DNA from: Sphingomonadales bacterium
Lineage (GTDB): Bacteria > Pseudomonadota > Alphaproteobacteria > Sphingomonadales > Sphingomonadaceae
NCBI GenBank assembly: GCA_009995225.1
Contig: JAACPW010000003.1
Location: 1-64,000 of the forward strand
Direction: 5' to 3'
DNA length: 64,000 nucleotides
The position numbers were made by a program, and so were the translations under genes. The stretch's first letter is position 1. Every line of letters begins with the position of its first letter. The notes below the pieces were generated by a model, which was not told where the DNA came from, ran no database searches, and saw nothing but the letters and a program-made list of their open reading frames with translations. Shown one piece after another: positions 16,381-25,888 of this stretch.

Positions 16381-18462
16381 GTGTCCCGCGCAAGAAACTT
16401 CCCGCTGCCGATCCGACAATTCGCTGCATGGGTGCTTGCGCTGATCGCAAGTCTCACGCTGGCGGGCGCGGCGATGGCCTATGAAGAGGGTGTCCCCGCC
16501 GAAGCGCGCTACGGCGATGACAATATCGCGGTAGAACTGCTTGCCGACGCAGCGCCGCAGGCGGGGCGCGAATGGATGCTCGCGCTGCGGTTCATCCCCA
16601 AATCATCGCAATGGCATGGCTACTGGTCCAATCCCGGTGATGCGGGGCAGGGGATGCGTCTGTTTCTCGACCTGCCCGAAGGCTGGCAGATGGGCGCGCC
16701 GCTTTATCCTGTGCCGCAGCGGCTCACCATCAGTGGGTTGATGAACCACATCTATGAAGGCTCCTATACGGTGCTGGTGCCGGTGACGGTGCCTGCCGAT
16801 GCGGACCCTGACACACTGCCGCGCGTGACCGGCCATGTCGAATATCTCGCCTGCACCGATGAAATCTGCGTTCCGCAGGACAAGCTGCTGACGGCGCGCA
16901 CCGGTGGTGACTTTGCGCGCTGGCGGGCCCAGGTCGCGCCGCTGATCGACGCGCAGGCGCGGTTCGCCATTGTCGGCACTGCCGTGCACATCGCCATTCC
17001 GCTGCCCGCCAGCGTTGGTCTGACCGATCCGCACGTATTCATCGCCAACGATCGCCTTGTCGCCTACGCCGCTGCCCAGACCTTCCGCCGGGCGGGTGAC
17101 GTGCTCGTTGCCGAAATTCCCCTCGACGAATATGGCGAGGCCAAAGCCGATGCGCTGGACGGCATCCTTGCCTTCGGGGACGGTGTCGGCGTGCGCTTTG
17201 CCGCGCAGCCCGGCGACATCCCCACAGGCGGAGAACTGGTTGCAGGCCGGCAAGGCGCAGCGACCCCGCCCCTCTGGACGCTGATCCTTGGCGCGCTGGC
17301 AGGCGGACTGCTGCTCAACATCATGCCGTGCGTCTTCCCGATCCTCAGCCTCAAGGCGATCGCGCTGGCCCGTGCGGGCGAAAGCGAAGCGCGCGCGCGG
17401 GCCGAGGGGCTGGCCTATACCGCCGGCGTGGTGCTGGCCTGTGTGGCGCTGGGCGCGGCGCTGCTGGGATTGCGCGCAGCGGGCGAGCAGGTGGGCTGGG
17501 CGTTCCAGTTGCAGGAGCCAGGAGTCGTCGTGCTGCTGCTGGTGCTGGCCGCCGCGATCACCGCGAACTTCGCCGGTCTGTTTGAACTGCCCGCGATTTC
17601 CGTCAGCATGGGGGGGGATCGCACGGGCGCCTTTGCCACCGGGCTGCTCGCCGCCTTCGTCGCCACGCCGTGCACCGGCCCGTTCATGGCAGCGGCGCTG
17701 GGCGCGGCGCTGTTGCTGCCCGTCCCGCAGGCGCTGCTGTTGTTCGCCTTGCTGGGGCTGGGGCTGGCGTTGCCCTTCCTGTTGCTCGGTTTTGTGCCGC
17801 CGTTGCGGCGGATGCTGCCCAGGCCGGGCGCGTGGATGGAGCGGTTCCGGCGGATCATGGCGATCCCGATGGGGCTGACCGGCCTCGCGCTGTTGTGGCT
17901 GGTGGTGCAGGTGGGTGGGCGGCCCTTCGGCCTTATCGCGATGCTACTGGTGGCAGGCGTGCTTTTGGGCCTGTTCGTCGTTGGCAGGCTGCAACGCGGC
18001 GGCAAGATGGCCTGGCCCGCCTTGAGCCTAGTCGCCGCGCCGTTCGTGGCCTTTGCGGGAATCGCGCTGCCTTCGGTTTACGAAAGCAGGAGCGGCGCGC
18101 CAGACGAAAGCATCCACAATCCGCAACCCTTCAGCCGGGCTGCGCTGGCCGACGCCCGCGCATCGGGCAAGCCGGTGTTCCTCTGGTTCACCGCTGACTG
18201 GTGCGTGACCTGCAAAGTCAACGAAGCCGCCGCGATTGAGCGCGAAGGCGTGCGCGCTGCCTTTGCCGAAGCGGGTGTGGTGACGATGGTGGGCGATTGG
18301 ACGGCGCGCGATCCCGAAATCACCGCCTTCCTGACGCAGCAGGGCGCGGCGGGCGTGCCGCTGTATCTGTGGTATCCGGCAGGCGCTTCATCAGCACCGC
18401 AGCAATTGCCGCAGGTGCTTACGCCCGATGTGCTGGAACGTCAGGCATCAGGAAATCGGTGA
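16381..18462 (+). CDS. dsbD: thiol:disulfide interchange protein DsbD
   Basis: The 693-residue protein has a signal peptide (to about residue 36), a periplasmic DsbC/alpha domain with the Cys pair in YLACTDEICVPQDK, a central eight-helix electron-transfer domain with the cysteines of NIMPCVFPILSLK and ATPCTGPFM, and a C-terminal thioredoxin-like domain with ADWCVTCK. It carries electrons from cytoplasmic thioredoxin to periplasmic substrates. The start is the GTG at 16381 with AGAGGG 6 bases upstream; the longer frame runs through the divergent gene. The last 15 bases overlap the convergent lipoprotein gene. Confidence 0.9.
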   Translation: MSRARNFPLPIRQFAAWVLALIASLTLAGAAMAYEEGVPAEARYGDDNIAVELLADAAPQAGREWMLALRFIPKSSQWHGYWSNPGDAGQGMRLFLDLPEGWQMGAPLYPVPQRLTISGLMNHIYEGSYTVLVPVTVPADADPDTLPRVTGHVEYLACTDEICVPQDKLLTARTGGDFARWRAQVAPLIDAQARFAIVGTAVHIAIPLPASVGLTDPHVFIANDRLVAYAAAQTFRRAGDVLVAEIPLDEYGEAKADALDGILAFGDGVGVRFAAQPGDIPTGGELVAGRQGAATPPLWTLILGALAGGLLLNIMPCVFPILSLKAIALARAGESEARARAEGLAYTAGVVLACVALGAALLGLRAAGEQVGWAFQLQEPGVVVLLLVLAAAITANFAGLFELPAISVSMGGDRTGAFATGLLAAFVATPCTGPFMAAALGAALLLPVPQALLLFALLGLGLALPFLLLGFVPPLRRMLPRPGAWMERFRRIMAIPMGLTGLALLWLVVQVGGRPFGLIAMLLVAGVLLGLFVVGRLQRGGKMAWPALSLVAAPFVAFAGIALPSVYESRSGAPDESIHNPQPFSRAALADARASGKPVFLWFTADWCVTCKVNEAAAIEREGVRAAFAEAGVVTMVGDWTARDPEITAFLTQQGAAGVPLYLWYPAGASSAPQQLPQVLTPDVLERQASGNR

Positions 18463-19053
18463 CGGGCCGGCAGCGGGCGGTGCGAACAGATTCAGGGCCG
18501 AAGGCGCCTTTTCGCGGGCGTCGTTGCGGCACGCAGCGACCAGCGTCATGGGCAGGGGGCTGGCGTTCAGCCTGACCAGCCCCGCGCCCGGAACGGTGAC
18601 GGTCGCCTCGCGCTCGGGCTTCAGGGCATTCCATTCGCGCGTCCTTGCGGGCATTTCGCCTTGCCACAGCATCCGGCCATCAACGGCGGTGGCACCGACC
18701 GGGAAGCGTCCGATCCAGCCGTTGCCGATCAAGGCCAGCAGCGCCGCCGCGCCCTCATCGGCAGGTGCGTGGCGGGTGATCCTGAGACGCGCCTCGGCCT
18801 GACCGGCTTCGAGACATTCCAGCGCCAGCAGCACCGGCTGGCCCGGCACGCCATAGACCAGCCGCAACGGCGTGCTGGTTTGTGACCAGATCGCAAGGCT
18901 TGTGTCGGGCGAGGGCAGCGGATCGGAGGGGCCAGAGGCCGGGGCGAGCAGCGAAACGCGCGCGACCGCCGCATCGGTTGGCGGTGGCTTGCACCCGCTC
19001 AGCAGGCCCACCGCCGCCAGTCCCGTCAGCGCGGTAAGGGTTGTGATCTTCAT
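18448..19053 (-). CDS. hypothetical lipoprotein
   Basis: The 201-residue protein has a lipobox LLSGC (Cys21) behind a short hydrophobic signal. The mature part is Ala/Pro-rich with one Cys near residue 80 and another near 176, and no domain that I recognise. It lies on the minus strand downstream of hicAB and overlaps the end of dsbD by 15 bp. The promoter is probably in the short gap after hicB, or it is read from hicAB. Confidence 0.7.
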   Translation of the reverse strand: MKITTLTALTGLAAVGLLSGCKPPPTDAAVARVSLLAPASGPSDPLPSPDTSLAIWSQTSTPLRLVYGVPGQPVLLALECLEAGQAEARLRITRHAPADEGAAALLALIGNGWIGRFPVGATAVDGRMLWQGEMPARTREWNALKPEREATVTVPGAGLVRLNASPLPMTLVAACRNDAREKAPSALNLFAPPAAGPSPIS

Positions 19054-19102
19054 GATGAGGCGAAGTGACAGGGTTGGCTGCGCGGTTCAAGCCCTGCAGC
19101 GG

Positions 19103-19321
19103 TCAGGCGTAGATCGCCGGACGATAACGCGGTTCAGGGATGGGGAGGCCGCGCTCCTGTGCGGTTTCGATCCACAGCGAAATGGCGACCTCCGCCTCGG
19201 TCGTCGCCTCGGTGGGCGTATCACCGTGAGCCGAGCAGCCGCGCAAATCCGGCACGTCGGCGATCCAGCAGTCGTCTTCCTGCGACCAAAACACGTTGAT
19301 GTGATAATGGGGCTGCGTCAT
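19103..19321 (-). CDS. hicB: HicB family antitoxin (short form)
   Basis: The 72-residue protein has the partial RNase-H-like HicB fold: an N-terminal beta strand (HINVFWSQEDDCWIADVPDL), GCSAHGDTPTEATTEAE and a helix ending in ERGLPIPEPRY. It should neutralise the HicA toxin encoded directly upstream. It stops after the HicB core and lacks the C-terminal helix-turn-helix or ribbon-helix-helix region of many HicB proteins, so autoregulation by this protein is not evident. The ATG overlaps the hicA stop (19318-19321). Confidence 0.85.
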   Translation of the reverse strand: MTQPHYHINVFWSQEDDCWIADVPDLRGCSAHGDTPTEATTEAEVAISLWIETAQERGLPIPEPRYRPAIYA

Positions 19322-19572
19322 CGGCGCGATTGTAGTCCGTACTCTTCGACATAGGCAAGAAATAGCTTCACCTGATATGGCTTCGCGTCTGAGCCGCGCG
19401 GCTGGATCACCAGCAGTTCCGGGCAATCATCATGCGCGTAGGATCGGTGGCTGCCTTTTGTGCGGATGTGCTGCCAGCCATAGTTTTCGATCAGCCGGAC
19501 GAAATCACGGTAGGCTATGATCTGGCTCGGGTTGTCGAGCAGGGATCGGAATAGCTTGTCAGGTCGGGTCAT
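19318..19572 (-). CDS. hicA: HicA family mRNA interferase toxin
   Basis: The 84-residue protein has the double-stranded-RNA-binding-like HicA fold: FVRLIENYGWQHIRTKGSHRSY with the catalytic His in GSHRSY, then a beta strand and the helix VKLFLAYVEEYGL. HicA cleaves mRNA when not bound by HicB. The gene order hicA-hicB with an ATGA overlap is the classical one. The pair sits between uvrB and a lipoprotein gene with no other accessory genes. Confidence 0.87.
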   Translation of the reverse strand: MTRPDKLFRSLLDNPSQIIAYRDFVRLIENYGWQHIRTKGSHRSYAHDDCPELLVIQPRGSDAKPYQVKLFLAYVEEYGLQSRR

Positions 19573-19575
19573 GGC

Positions 19576-19598
19576 TGCCTCGTTGATTTAATGAGGCA
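19576..19598. promoter_or_regulatory. inverted repeat directly upstream of hicA
   Basis: TGCCTC (19576-19581) and GAGGCA (19593-19598) flank an A/T-rich 11-base spacer, 4 bases upstream of the hicA ATG. Position and symmetry suit an operator for autoregulation of the toxin-antitoxin pair or a hairpin over the ribosome-binding site. Confidence 0.4.
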
Positions 19599-19661
19599 CT
19601 TATCCGTCAGCTGCGATAACCGATCAACTAGCCTTCCCTAGAACCGGATTGAACCAGTCTC

Positions 19662-21866
19662 TCAAGGCTTCCCACCCATCCGCTTGGCCCGCACCTTCCC
19701 ATACCGCGTCTTGCGCGTCCCCGGCTTGCCTTCGTTGCTGCGTCCCACAATCGGAGCGCGCTTTTCGCCGTCCGGGATGCCGAGTTCGTCTGCTTCCAGC
19801 CGCCGGATCTCGTCGCGCAGGCGTCCGGCTTCCTCGAACTCCAGGTTGGCGGCGGCATTGCGCATCCGCTTTTCGAGGTCTTCGATGTAACCGCGCAGAT
19901 TGTGGCCAACCAGGTTGTTGCGCTCCGGATCGCCGGTATCCACCAGCACGCTATCCTGAGCGGCCGAGTGTGCGACGATGTCGTGAATGTTGCGCTTGAT
20001 CGTCTGGGGCGTGATGCCATGTTCGGCATTGAACGCTTCCTGCCGCGAGCGCCGCCGGTCGGTTTCCGCCAGCGCGCGTTCCATGCTGCCTGTCACCCGG
20101 TCGGCATAGAGGATCACCCGGCCATCCACATTGCGCGCGGCGCGGCCGATGGTCTGGATCAACGAGGTTTCGCTGCGCAGGAAGCCTTCCTTGTCCGCGT
20201 CCAGAATCGCCACCAGCCCGCATTCGGGAATGTCGAGCCCTTCGCGCAGCAGGTTGATGCCGATCAGCACGTCATAAACGCCCAGACGCAGGTCGCGGAT
20301 CAGCTCGATGCGCTCGAGCGTTTCCACGTCGGAGTGCATGTAGCGGACCCGCACGCCGGCTTCGTGCATGAATTCGGTCAAGTCTTCGGCCATCCGCTTG
20401 GTCAGCGTGGTCACCAGCGTGCGATAGCCGTTCTTGGCGGTGGCGAGGCATTCCTGGATGCAGTCCTGCACCTGGTCTTCCACCGGGCGGATTTCCACCG
20501 GCGGATCGATCAACCCGGTGGGCCGGATCACCTGTTCGGCAAAGACGCCGCCGGTCTGGTCCATTTCCCAGCTACCCGGCGTTGCGCTGACCGCAAAGGT
20601 CTGCGGGCGCATCGCGTCCCATTCGTTGAACCTGAGCGGACGGTTGTCGATGCAGCTCGGCAGGCGGAAGCCGTATTCGGCGAGCGTCAGCTTGCGGCGG
20701 TGATCGCCCTTCGCCATCGCGCCGATCTGCGGCACGGTCTGGTGGCTTTCATCGACGAACAAGAGCGCGTTTTCGGGCAGGTATTCGAACAGTGTCGGCG
20801 GTGGTTCGCCTGGCAGGCGGCCTGTAAGGAAGCGGCTGTAATTCTCGATCCCGTTGCAGCTGCCGGTTGCCGCGATCATTTCCAGATCGAAATGCGTGCG
20901 CTGTTCCAGCCGCTGGCGTTCCAGCAGCTTGCCTTCGATCTCAAGCTCCTTGAGCCGCTCTTCCAGCTCGAACTTGATCGCGGCCGCGGCCTGCTTCATC
21001 GTCGGGCCGGGCGTAACGTAGTGCGAATTGGCATAGACCCGCACCTTTTCGAGCGCGGCGCCCTTGGTCCCGGTCAGGGGATCGAATTCGCTCACCGCTT
21101 CGATCTCGTCGCCGAAGAAACCGACCCGCCAAGCCATGTCCTCGTAGTGCGAGGGGAAGATTTCCAGGCTGTCGCCGCGCACGCGGAAGGTGCCGCGGGT
21201 GAAGGCGGCGTCGTTGCGCTTGTATTGCAGCGCCACCAGCTTGCGGATCAATTCGCGCTGATCGACGCTTTCACCGACCTTGATGTCGAAGATCATTGCC
21301 GAATAGGTCTCGACCGAGCCGATGCCGTAGATGCACGACACCGACGCGACGATGATCACATCGTCGCGCTCCAGCAGTGACCGGGTGGCCGAATGGCGCA
21401 TCCGGTCTATTGCTTCGTTTACGCTCGATTCCTTCTCGATATAGGTGTCGGAGCGCGGGACGTAGGCTTCGGGCTGGTAATAATCGTAATAGCTGACGAA
21501 ATATTCGACGGCGTTTTCGGGAAAGAAGCTTTTGAACTCGCCATAAAGCTGGGCCGCCAGAATCTTGTTGGGGGCAAGGATCAGGGCCGGGCGTTGCAGG
21601 GTCTCGATCACCTTGGCCATGGTGAAGGTCTTGCCCGATCCGGTGACGCCGAGCAGCACCTGCGTCTTCTCGCCTTCCAGCGCGCTTTCAGTCAGTTCGG
21701 CGATGGCGGTCGGCTGATCGCCGGCCGGTTCATATTCCGACACCAGCTTGAACGGGATACCGCCCATCGACTTGTCGGGCCGGGTGGGGCGATGCGGGGT
21801 GAAGTCGGCCCCGGTTTGGGGCTCCTCCAGTCCGCGACGGATTACGAGTTCGGCCATGGCGGTCAT
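19662..21866 (-). CDS. uvrB: excinuclease ABC subunit B
   Basis: The 734-residue helicase-like DNA-damage verification subunit shows the Walker A GVTGSGKT, the beta-hairpin [19 protein letters not shown], Walker B VDESH, the helicase motif ATPGSWE, motif [11 protein letters not shown] and the C-terminal UVR motif ([17 protein letters not shown]) that contacts UvrC. The C-terminal tail after the UVR motif is basic. Divergent from the DUF3617 lipoprotein gene. Confidence 0.96.
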   Translation of the reverse strand: MTAMAELVIRRGLEEPQTGADFTPHRPTRPDKSMGGIPFKLVSEYEPAGDQPTAIAELTESALEGEKTQVLLGVTGSGKTFTMAKVIETLQRPALILAPNKILAAQLYGEFKSFFPENAVEYFVSYYDYYQPEAYVPRSDTYIEKESSVNEAIDRMRHSATRSLLERDDVIIVASVSCIYGIGSVETYSAMIFDIKVGESVDQRELIRKLVALQYKRNDAAFTRGTFRVRGDSLEIFPSHYEDMAWRVGFFGDEIEAVSEFDPLTGTKGAALEKVRVYANSHYVTPGPTMKQAAAAIKFELEERLKELEIEGKLLERQRLEQRTHFDLEMIAATGSCNGIENYSRFLTGRLPGEPPPTLFEYLPENALLFVDESHQTVPQIGAMAKGDHRRKLTLAEYGFRLPSCIDNRPLRFNEWDAMRPQTFAVSATPGSWEMDQTGGVFAEQVIRPTGLIDPPVEIRPVEDQVQDCIQECLATAKNGYRTLVTTLTKRMAEDLTEFMHEAGVRVRYMHSDVETLERIELIRDLRLGVYDVLIGINLLREGLDIPECGLVAILDADKEGFLRSETSLIQTIGRAARNVDGRVILYADRVTGSMERALAETDRRRSRQEAFNAEHGITPQTIKRNIHDIVAHSAAQDSVLVDTGDPERNNLVGHNLRGYIEDLEKRMRNAAANLEFEEAGRLRDEIRRLEADELGIPDGEKRAPIVGRSNEGKPGTRKTRYGKVRAKRMGGKP

Positions 21867-21980
21867 ATGCGGTTTGGCAGGGCGAATGTGAAGGGCCAGT
21901 CAAATTGTGTGGCTCCATTCGGCGGCCACTTGCGTTACTGTTTGCAGAAACGGGGCAGGCCCGCTGCAGGAGACAGGTCA

Positions 21981-22514
21981 ATGAAGCGCATCACCATCAT
22001 CGCCGCCGCGGGCGCCGTATTGCTTGCCGGGTGTTCGGGTGGCGAGACCGATGCCGACGGCGATGGCGCCATCAGCGCCAGCGAAGTCGCAGCCAAGGCA
22101 CAAGCGGGCGGCATCAAACCGCAGCCTGGCCTCTACAAATCGACCGTGGTGATGACCGGAATCGACATTCCCGGGATGCCGGCGGGAATGGAGGGGCACG
22201 GCGCTGGCCAGACGATCACCACCGAAGACTGTCTCACCCAGGCCGAAGTCGACAAGGGCTTCGAGGAACTGTTCAAGCAGGGCCAGAACGGCGAATGCAG
22301 CTATGAACGTTTCGACCTTGCGGGCGGGGAGCTCGATGCCGTGATGGTGTGCAAGACACCCGATGGCGAGGCGCGAATGACGATGACGGGCACCACCACC
22401 GCGACCACCGCCGAATTCACCGCCGAAAGCACGATGAACTTCGAAGGCGTGGGCGAGGCCAAGCTGAACTTCACCGGCACGCATGAACGGATCGGGGAAT
22501 GCCCGGCCAACTAA
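21981..22514 (+). CDS. DUF3617 lipoprotein with an EF-hand loop
   Basis: The 177-residue protein has a lipobox LLAGC (Cys18). Just after it, residues 24-35 read DADGDGAISASE, a canonical 12-residue EF-hand calcium loop. The remainder (about 45-175) matches the DUF3617 pattern: PGLYKSTV, an EDCLTQAEV segment, paired cysteines and a repetitive Thr-rich beta region. Function unknown; the family is common in sphingomonads. The ATG has AGGAGA upstream. A much longer in-frame opening reaches back over uvrB and is not coding. Confidence 0.82.
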   Translation: MKRITIIAAAGAVLLAGCSGGETDADGDGAISASEVAAKAQAGGIKPQPGLYKSTVVMTGIDIPGMPAGMEGHGAGQTITTEDCLTQAEVDKGFEELFKQGQNGECSYERFDLAGGELDAVMVCKTPDGEARMTMTGTTTATTAEFTAESTMNFEGVGEAKLNFTGTHERIGECPAN

Positions 22515-22588
22515 GGCGAAGGGGCAGGGATTGATTCGATTGTTACATTTCAGGGAACATTCATCGCTGGCATCGCTTAAGGTGTCAT

Positions 22589-23413
22589 ATGTCCCCGCTC
22601 CGATTCGTCCCTGAATTTCCCCGCCTGTCCGGCCCCTTTCTGGCGGCTGGCGCACAGGCGCAGCAGGCCTATGCAGGAACGGAACTGGCGCGCCGTGTGG
22701 CCTTGGCGCGTCAGGAATGTCCTGAGGAACACCAGGCCGGCAAGCCCCGCCTTTTGCGGCTTCTGGGCGAGGCGGAATGGCTGTTGGAGCCTTTCCGCCG
22801 TTCCAAGCGGGAATTGACCATCACGCCCACCGCCAACCCGCAGGTGGCGATGATCCTTCCCGGTTTCGGCGCGAACCCGGTGCGAATGCGTTATCTTGCC
22901 CGCCAACTGGAAACAGCCGGCCATGTCACCAAACGCTGGGGTCTGGGACGCAATTGGGGCCCTGACCCGGTTCGGTTTGACCAGCTTGAGGCGCGGTTGG
23001 TGGAGCTGTCGGAGCGTCATGGCCGTCAGGTCATATTGATTGGCTGGAGTCTCGGCGGGCTGTATGCGCGCGAAATGGCCAAGCGGCAGCCGCAGGCGGT
23101 CGCCAAGGTTATCACCATGGGTTCGCCGTTTTCGGGGAGTCCGCGGGCCAACAACGTGTGGCGCGCCTATCAATTCATCACGGGCCATGCGGTTGACGCG
23201 CCGCCGGTTGCTGCAGACCTTGCGGTCAAGCCGCCGGTCGAAACAGTGGCTTTGTGGAGCGCGAACGATGGCGTGATCGCCCCGCGCTGCGCTGCCGGTC
23301 GTCCGGTTGAACGGGACCGAGCCATCGCGATGCGCTGCACGCACATGGGTTTTACCTACGATCCGCAAGTGATCGCAACGCTGCTGCACGAGCTCGAAAT
23401 CACGCACGCATGA
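22589..23413 (+). CDS. alpha/beta hydrolase
   Basis: The 274-residue protein has the alpha/beta-hydrolase core: VAMILPGFGANP (oxyanion strand), the nucleophile elbow GWSLGG, an acid residue probably in WSANDGVI, and a His near HMGFTYDP. It resembles lipase-like or PGAP1-like hydrolases; no substrate can be assigned. The N-terminal 60 residues are extra to the fold. It precedes the Anbu cluster by 98 bp, so it may or may not belong to it. Confidence 0.75.
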   Translation: MSPLRFVPEFPRLSGPFLAAGAQAQQAYAGTELARRVALARQECPEEHQAGKPRLLRLLGEAEWLLEPFRRSKRELTITPTANPQVAMILPGFGANPVRMRYLARQLETAGHVTKRWGLGRNWGPDPVRFDQLEARLVELSERHGRQVILIGWSLGGLYAREMAKRQPQAVAKVITMGSPFSGSPRANNVWRAYQFITGHAVDAPPVAADLAVKPPVETVALWSANDGVIAPRCAAGRPVERDRAIAMRCTHMGFTYDPQVIATLLHELEITHA

Positions 23414-23511
23414 CCGGGTCGCCCCGATCCTGCGCAATCTGATGCAACGGCTTCCCTTTTGCGAAAGGGTGGTTACATTGTTGCACTGCATATAAGGGCA
23501 AGTGGGGGTCG

Positions 23512-24942
23512 ATGCAGGCGCAGGACAGCAATTTCGATGAGATGTTCGATGGTGAGGGCCGGACCCGCCCCGCCTATGCCGAATATTGTCGCTGGTATAA
23601 CGATCAGCCGCACGAATTGATGCGCCGCAAGAACCGTGAGGCCGACGACAGCTTTCGCCGCACGGGCATCACCTTCAACGTCTATGGCGAGGATAAGGCT
23701 GAGGAACGCCTGATCCCCTTCGACATGGTTCCACGGATCATTACGGCCTCGGAATGGCGCAGGCTTTCGCGTGGGATCGAGCAGCGGGTGCGTGCGCTCA
23801 ATTCCTTTCTCTACGATCTCTATCACCGGCAGGAAATCGTTCGGGCAGGGCGCCTGCCCGAACGCCTGTTGCGCAGCAACGATGCCTGGCTGGCCAACAT
23901 GGTCGGCTTTACGCCGCCGGGCGGGATCTACACCCACATCGTCGGGATAGATCTGGTCCGTACCGGCCCGGACGAGTTCTTCGTGCTGGAAGATAATGCC
24001 CGCACACCGTCGGGCGTGTCCTATATGCTCGAAAACCGCGAGACGATGATGGGGATGTTCCCCGATCTGTTCAGCCGCGTGGCGGTGGAAAGCGTCTCGG
24101 ATTACCCGCGCCGCCTGGCCCGCAGCCTGGCCGCTTGCGTGCCGCCGGCGTTTTCGGGCGGCAAGCCCACCGTGGCGGTGCTGACGCCCGGTATCTACAA
24201 CTCGGCCTATTACGAACACGCCTTTCTGGCCGACCAGATGGGGGCCGAACTGGTCGAAGGCAGCGATCTGCGGGTGGTTGAGGGCCGCGTGCAGATGCGC
24301 ACCACCCGTGGCTACAAACCGATCGACGTGTTGTATCGCCGCGTGGATGACGACTATCTCGATCCGCTCACATTCAATCCCGATAGCGCGTTGGGTGTGC
24401 CGGGGATCATGGATGTCTATCGTTCGGGTGGGATCACCATCGCCAATGCGCCGGGCACCGGGGTTGCCGATGACAAGGCAATCTACAGCTTCATGCCCGA
24501 GATCGTCGAATTCTACACCGGCGAAAAGCCGCTGCTTCCCAACGTCCAGACCTGGCGCTGCGCCGACAAGGACAGTCTGGCCTATGTGCTCGACAACCTT
24601 GCCGAACTGGTGGTCAAGGAAGTCCACGGATCAGGCGGCTACGGAATGCTGATCGGCCCAACCTCGTCGAAGCGCGAGATCGCCGCCTTCCGCGAAAAGC
24701 TGATTGCACGCCCGGAAAACTACATCGCGCAGCCCACGCTCGCGCTGTCGACCTGCCCGATCTACACCGCCAAGGGCCTCACCCCGCGCCATCTTGATCT
24801 GCGGCCTTTCGTCCTCGTTTCGCCTGACAAGATCGACATTACGCCCGGCGGTCTCACGCGGGTGGCGCTGAAAAAGGGATCGCTGGTGGTCAATTCTTCG
24901 CAGGGAGGCGGCACCAAGGATACCTGGGTGCTGAAGGACTGA
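23512..24942 (+). CDS. circularly permuted ATP-grasp protein of the Anbu cluster
   Basis: The 476-residue protein matches the permuted type-2 ATP-grasp family (formerly DUF404/DUF407): FFVLEDNARTPSGVSYML (metal/ATP ligands), PTVAVLTPGIYNSAYYEH, and a later VVKEVHGSGGYGMLIGP nucleotide-binding loop. Such enzymes form amide bonds, possibly making an unknown peptide. It is the first gene of the cluster, with GGGGG upstream of the ATG, and is followed after one base by the alpha-E gene. Confidence 0.88.
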   Translation: MQAQDSNFDEMFDGEGRTRPAYAEYCRWYNDQPHELMRRKNREADDSFRRTGITFNVYGEDKAEERLIPFDMVPRIITASEWRRLSRGIEQRVRALNSFLYDLYHRQEIVRAGRLPERLLRSNDAWLANMVGFTPPGGIYTHIVGIDLVRTGPDEFFVLEDNARTPSGVSYMLENRETMMGMFPDLFSRVAVESVSDYPRRLARSLAACVPPAFSGGKPTVAVLTPGIYNSAYYEHAFLADQMGAELVEGSDLRVVEGRVQMRTTRGYKPIDVLYRRVDDDYLDPLTFNPDSALGVPGIMDVYRSGGITIANAPGTGVADDKAIYSFMPEIVEFYTGEKPLLPNVQTWRCADKDSLAYVLDNLAELVVKEVHGSGGYGMLIGPTSSKREIAAFREKLIARPENYIAQPTLALSTCPIYTAKGLTPRHLDLRPFVLVSPDKIDITPGGLTRVALKKGSLVVNSSQGGGTKDTWVLKD

Positions 24943-24943
24943 C

Positions 24944-25888
24944 ATGCTGGGACGCACCGCCAACAGCCTGTTCTGGATGTTCCGCTATCTCGAGCGGGCC
25001 GAGAATACCGCCCGCCTGCTGGAAGCTGCGCTGCGCATGGCGCTGACCCGCGATCTGGCAACGGCCGAGGCCGAATGGCGCTCGGTCATCGCGACGCTGG
25101 GCTTGCAGAAATCTTACGAGGCCTTGCATGACGGCTATGACGGGATGCAGGTCTGGAACTTCGTCCTGCGCGGGCCGTCCAATCCCGGCAATGTCCGCGC
25201 AATGTTCGGCGGGGTGCGGTCCAATGCGCGCACCGCTCGCACCAACCTTTCGTCCGATCTGTGGGAAGCGGTCAACGAAAACTGGATGAAGCTGGAAACG
25301 CTGCTGGCCCGCCCGGTGGGGCAGATGGCGGTTGGCGAGGTGCTGGGTGTCATCCGCCGCGCCGGCACGCAGGTCCACGGTGCCTTTGACGGATCGATGC
25401 TGCGTGACGAAGGCTATCATTTCTGCCGTGCGGGCACGTTTATCGAACGGTCGGATTCGACCGCACGCATTCTCGACATGAAGTATTTCCTGTTGCTGCC
25501 TTCGTTGTCCTATGTCGGATCGAGCCTCGATACCGGGCAATGGGAACAGGTGCTGCGATCGGTCGCGGGGGCGCGGGTCTATAGCTGGCTGAATGCTGGC
25601 CAGATCGAGGCGCGTGGGATCGTGGAGTTCGTGGTGCTGGACGACCGCTTCCCGCGCAGCCTTGCCTTTTGTCGCAACGCCCTGCGCGCCTGCCTTGGCG
25701 CGCTGGCCACCACGCATGGGGTGGAAGGCAGCGCGGTTGCCTTGATGCGCGATTCCGATACCCGCATCAGCCATCTCAGCGTCGACCAGATCTTCGAGCA
25801 GGGGCTGCACGAATTTCTGATCGATTTTCTCGCCCGTAACGCCAGCATCAGCCAGGCCATTGCCGAGGATTACCGGTTCCGCGCATGA
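24944..25888 (+). CDS. alpha-E domain protein
   Basis: The 314-residue, almost entirely helical protein begins MLGRTANSLFWMFRYLERAENTARLLEA, the hallmark of the alpha-E family (DUF403), and ends with ISQAIAEDYRFRA. It is always found with the permuted ATP-grasp and transglutaminase proteins and is assumed to be their partner; no activity is established. One base separates it from the ATP-grasp stop; its stop overlaps the next start (ATGA). Confidence 0.88.
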   Translation: MLGRTANSLFWMFRYLERAENTARLLEAALRMALTRDLATAEAEWRSVIATLGLQKSYEALHDGYDGMQVWNFVLRGPSNPGNVRAMFGGVRSNARTARTNLSSDLWEAVNENWMKLETLLARPVGQMAVGEVLGVIRRAGTQVHGAFDGSMLRDEGYHFCRAGTFIERSDSTARILDMKYFLLLPSLSYVGSSLDTGQWEQVLRSVAGARVYSWLNAGQIEARGIVEFVVLDDRFPRSLAFCRNALRACLGALATTHGVEGSAVALMRDSDTRISHLSVDQIFEQGLHEFLIDFLARNASISQAIAEDYRFRA

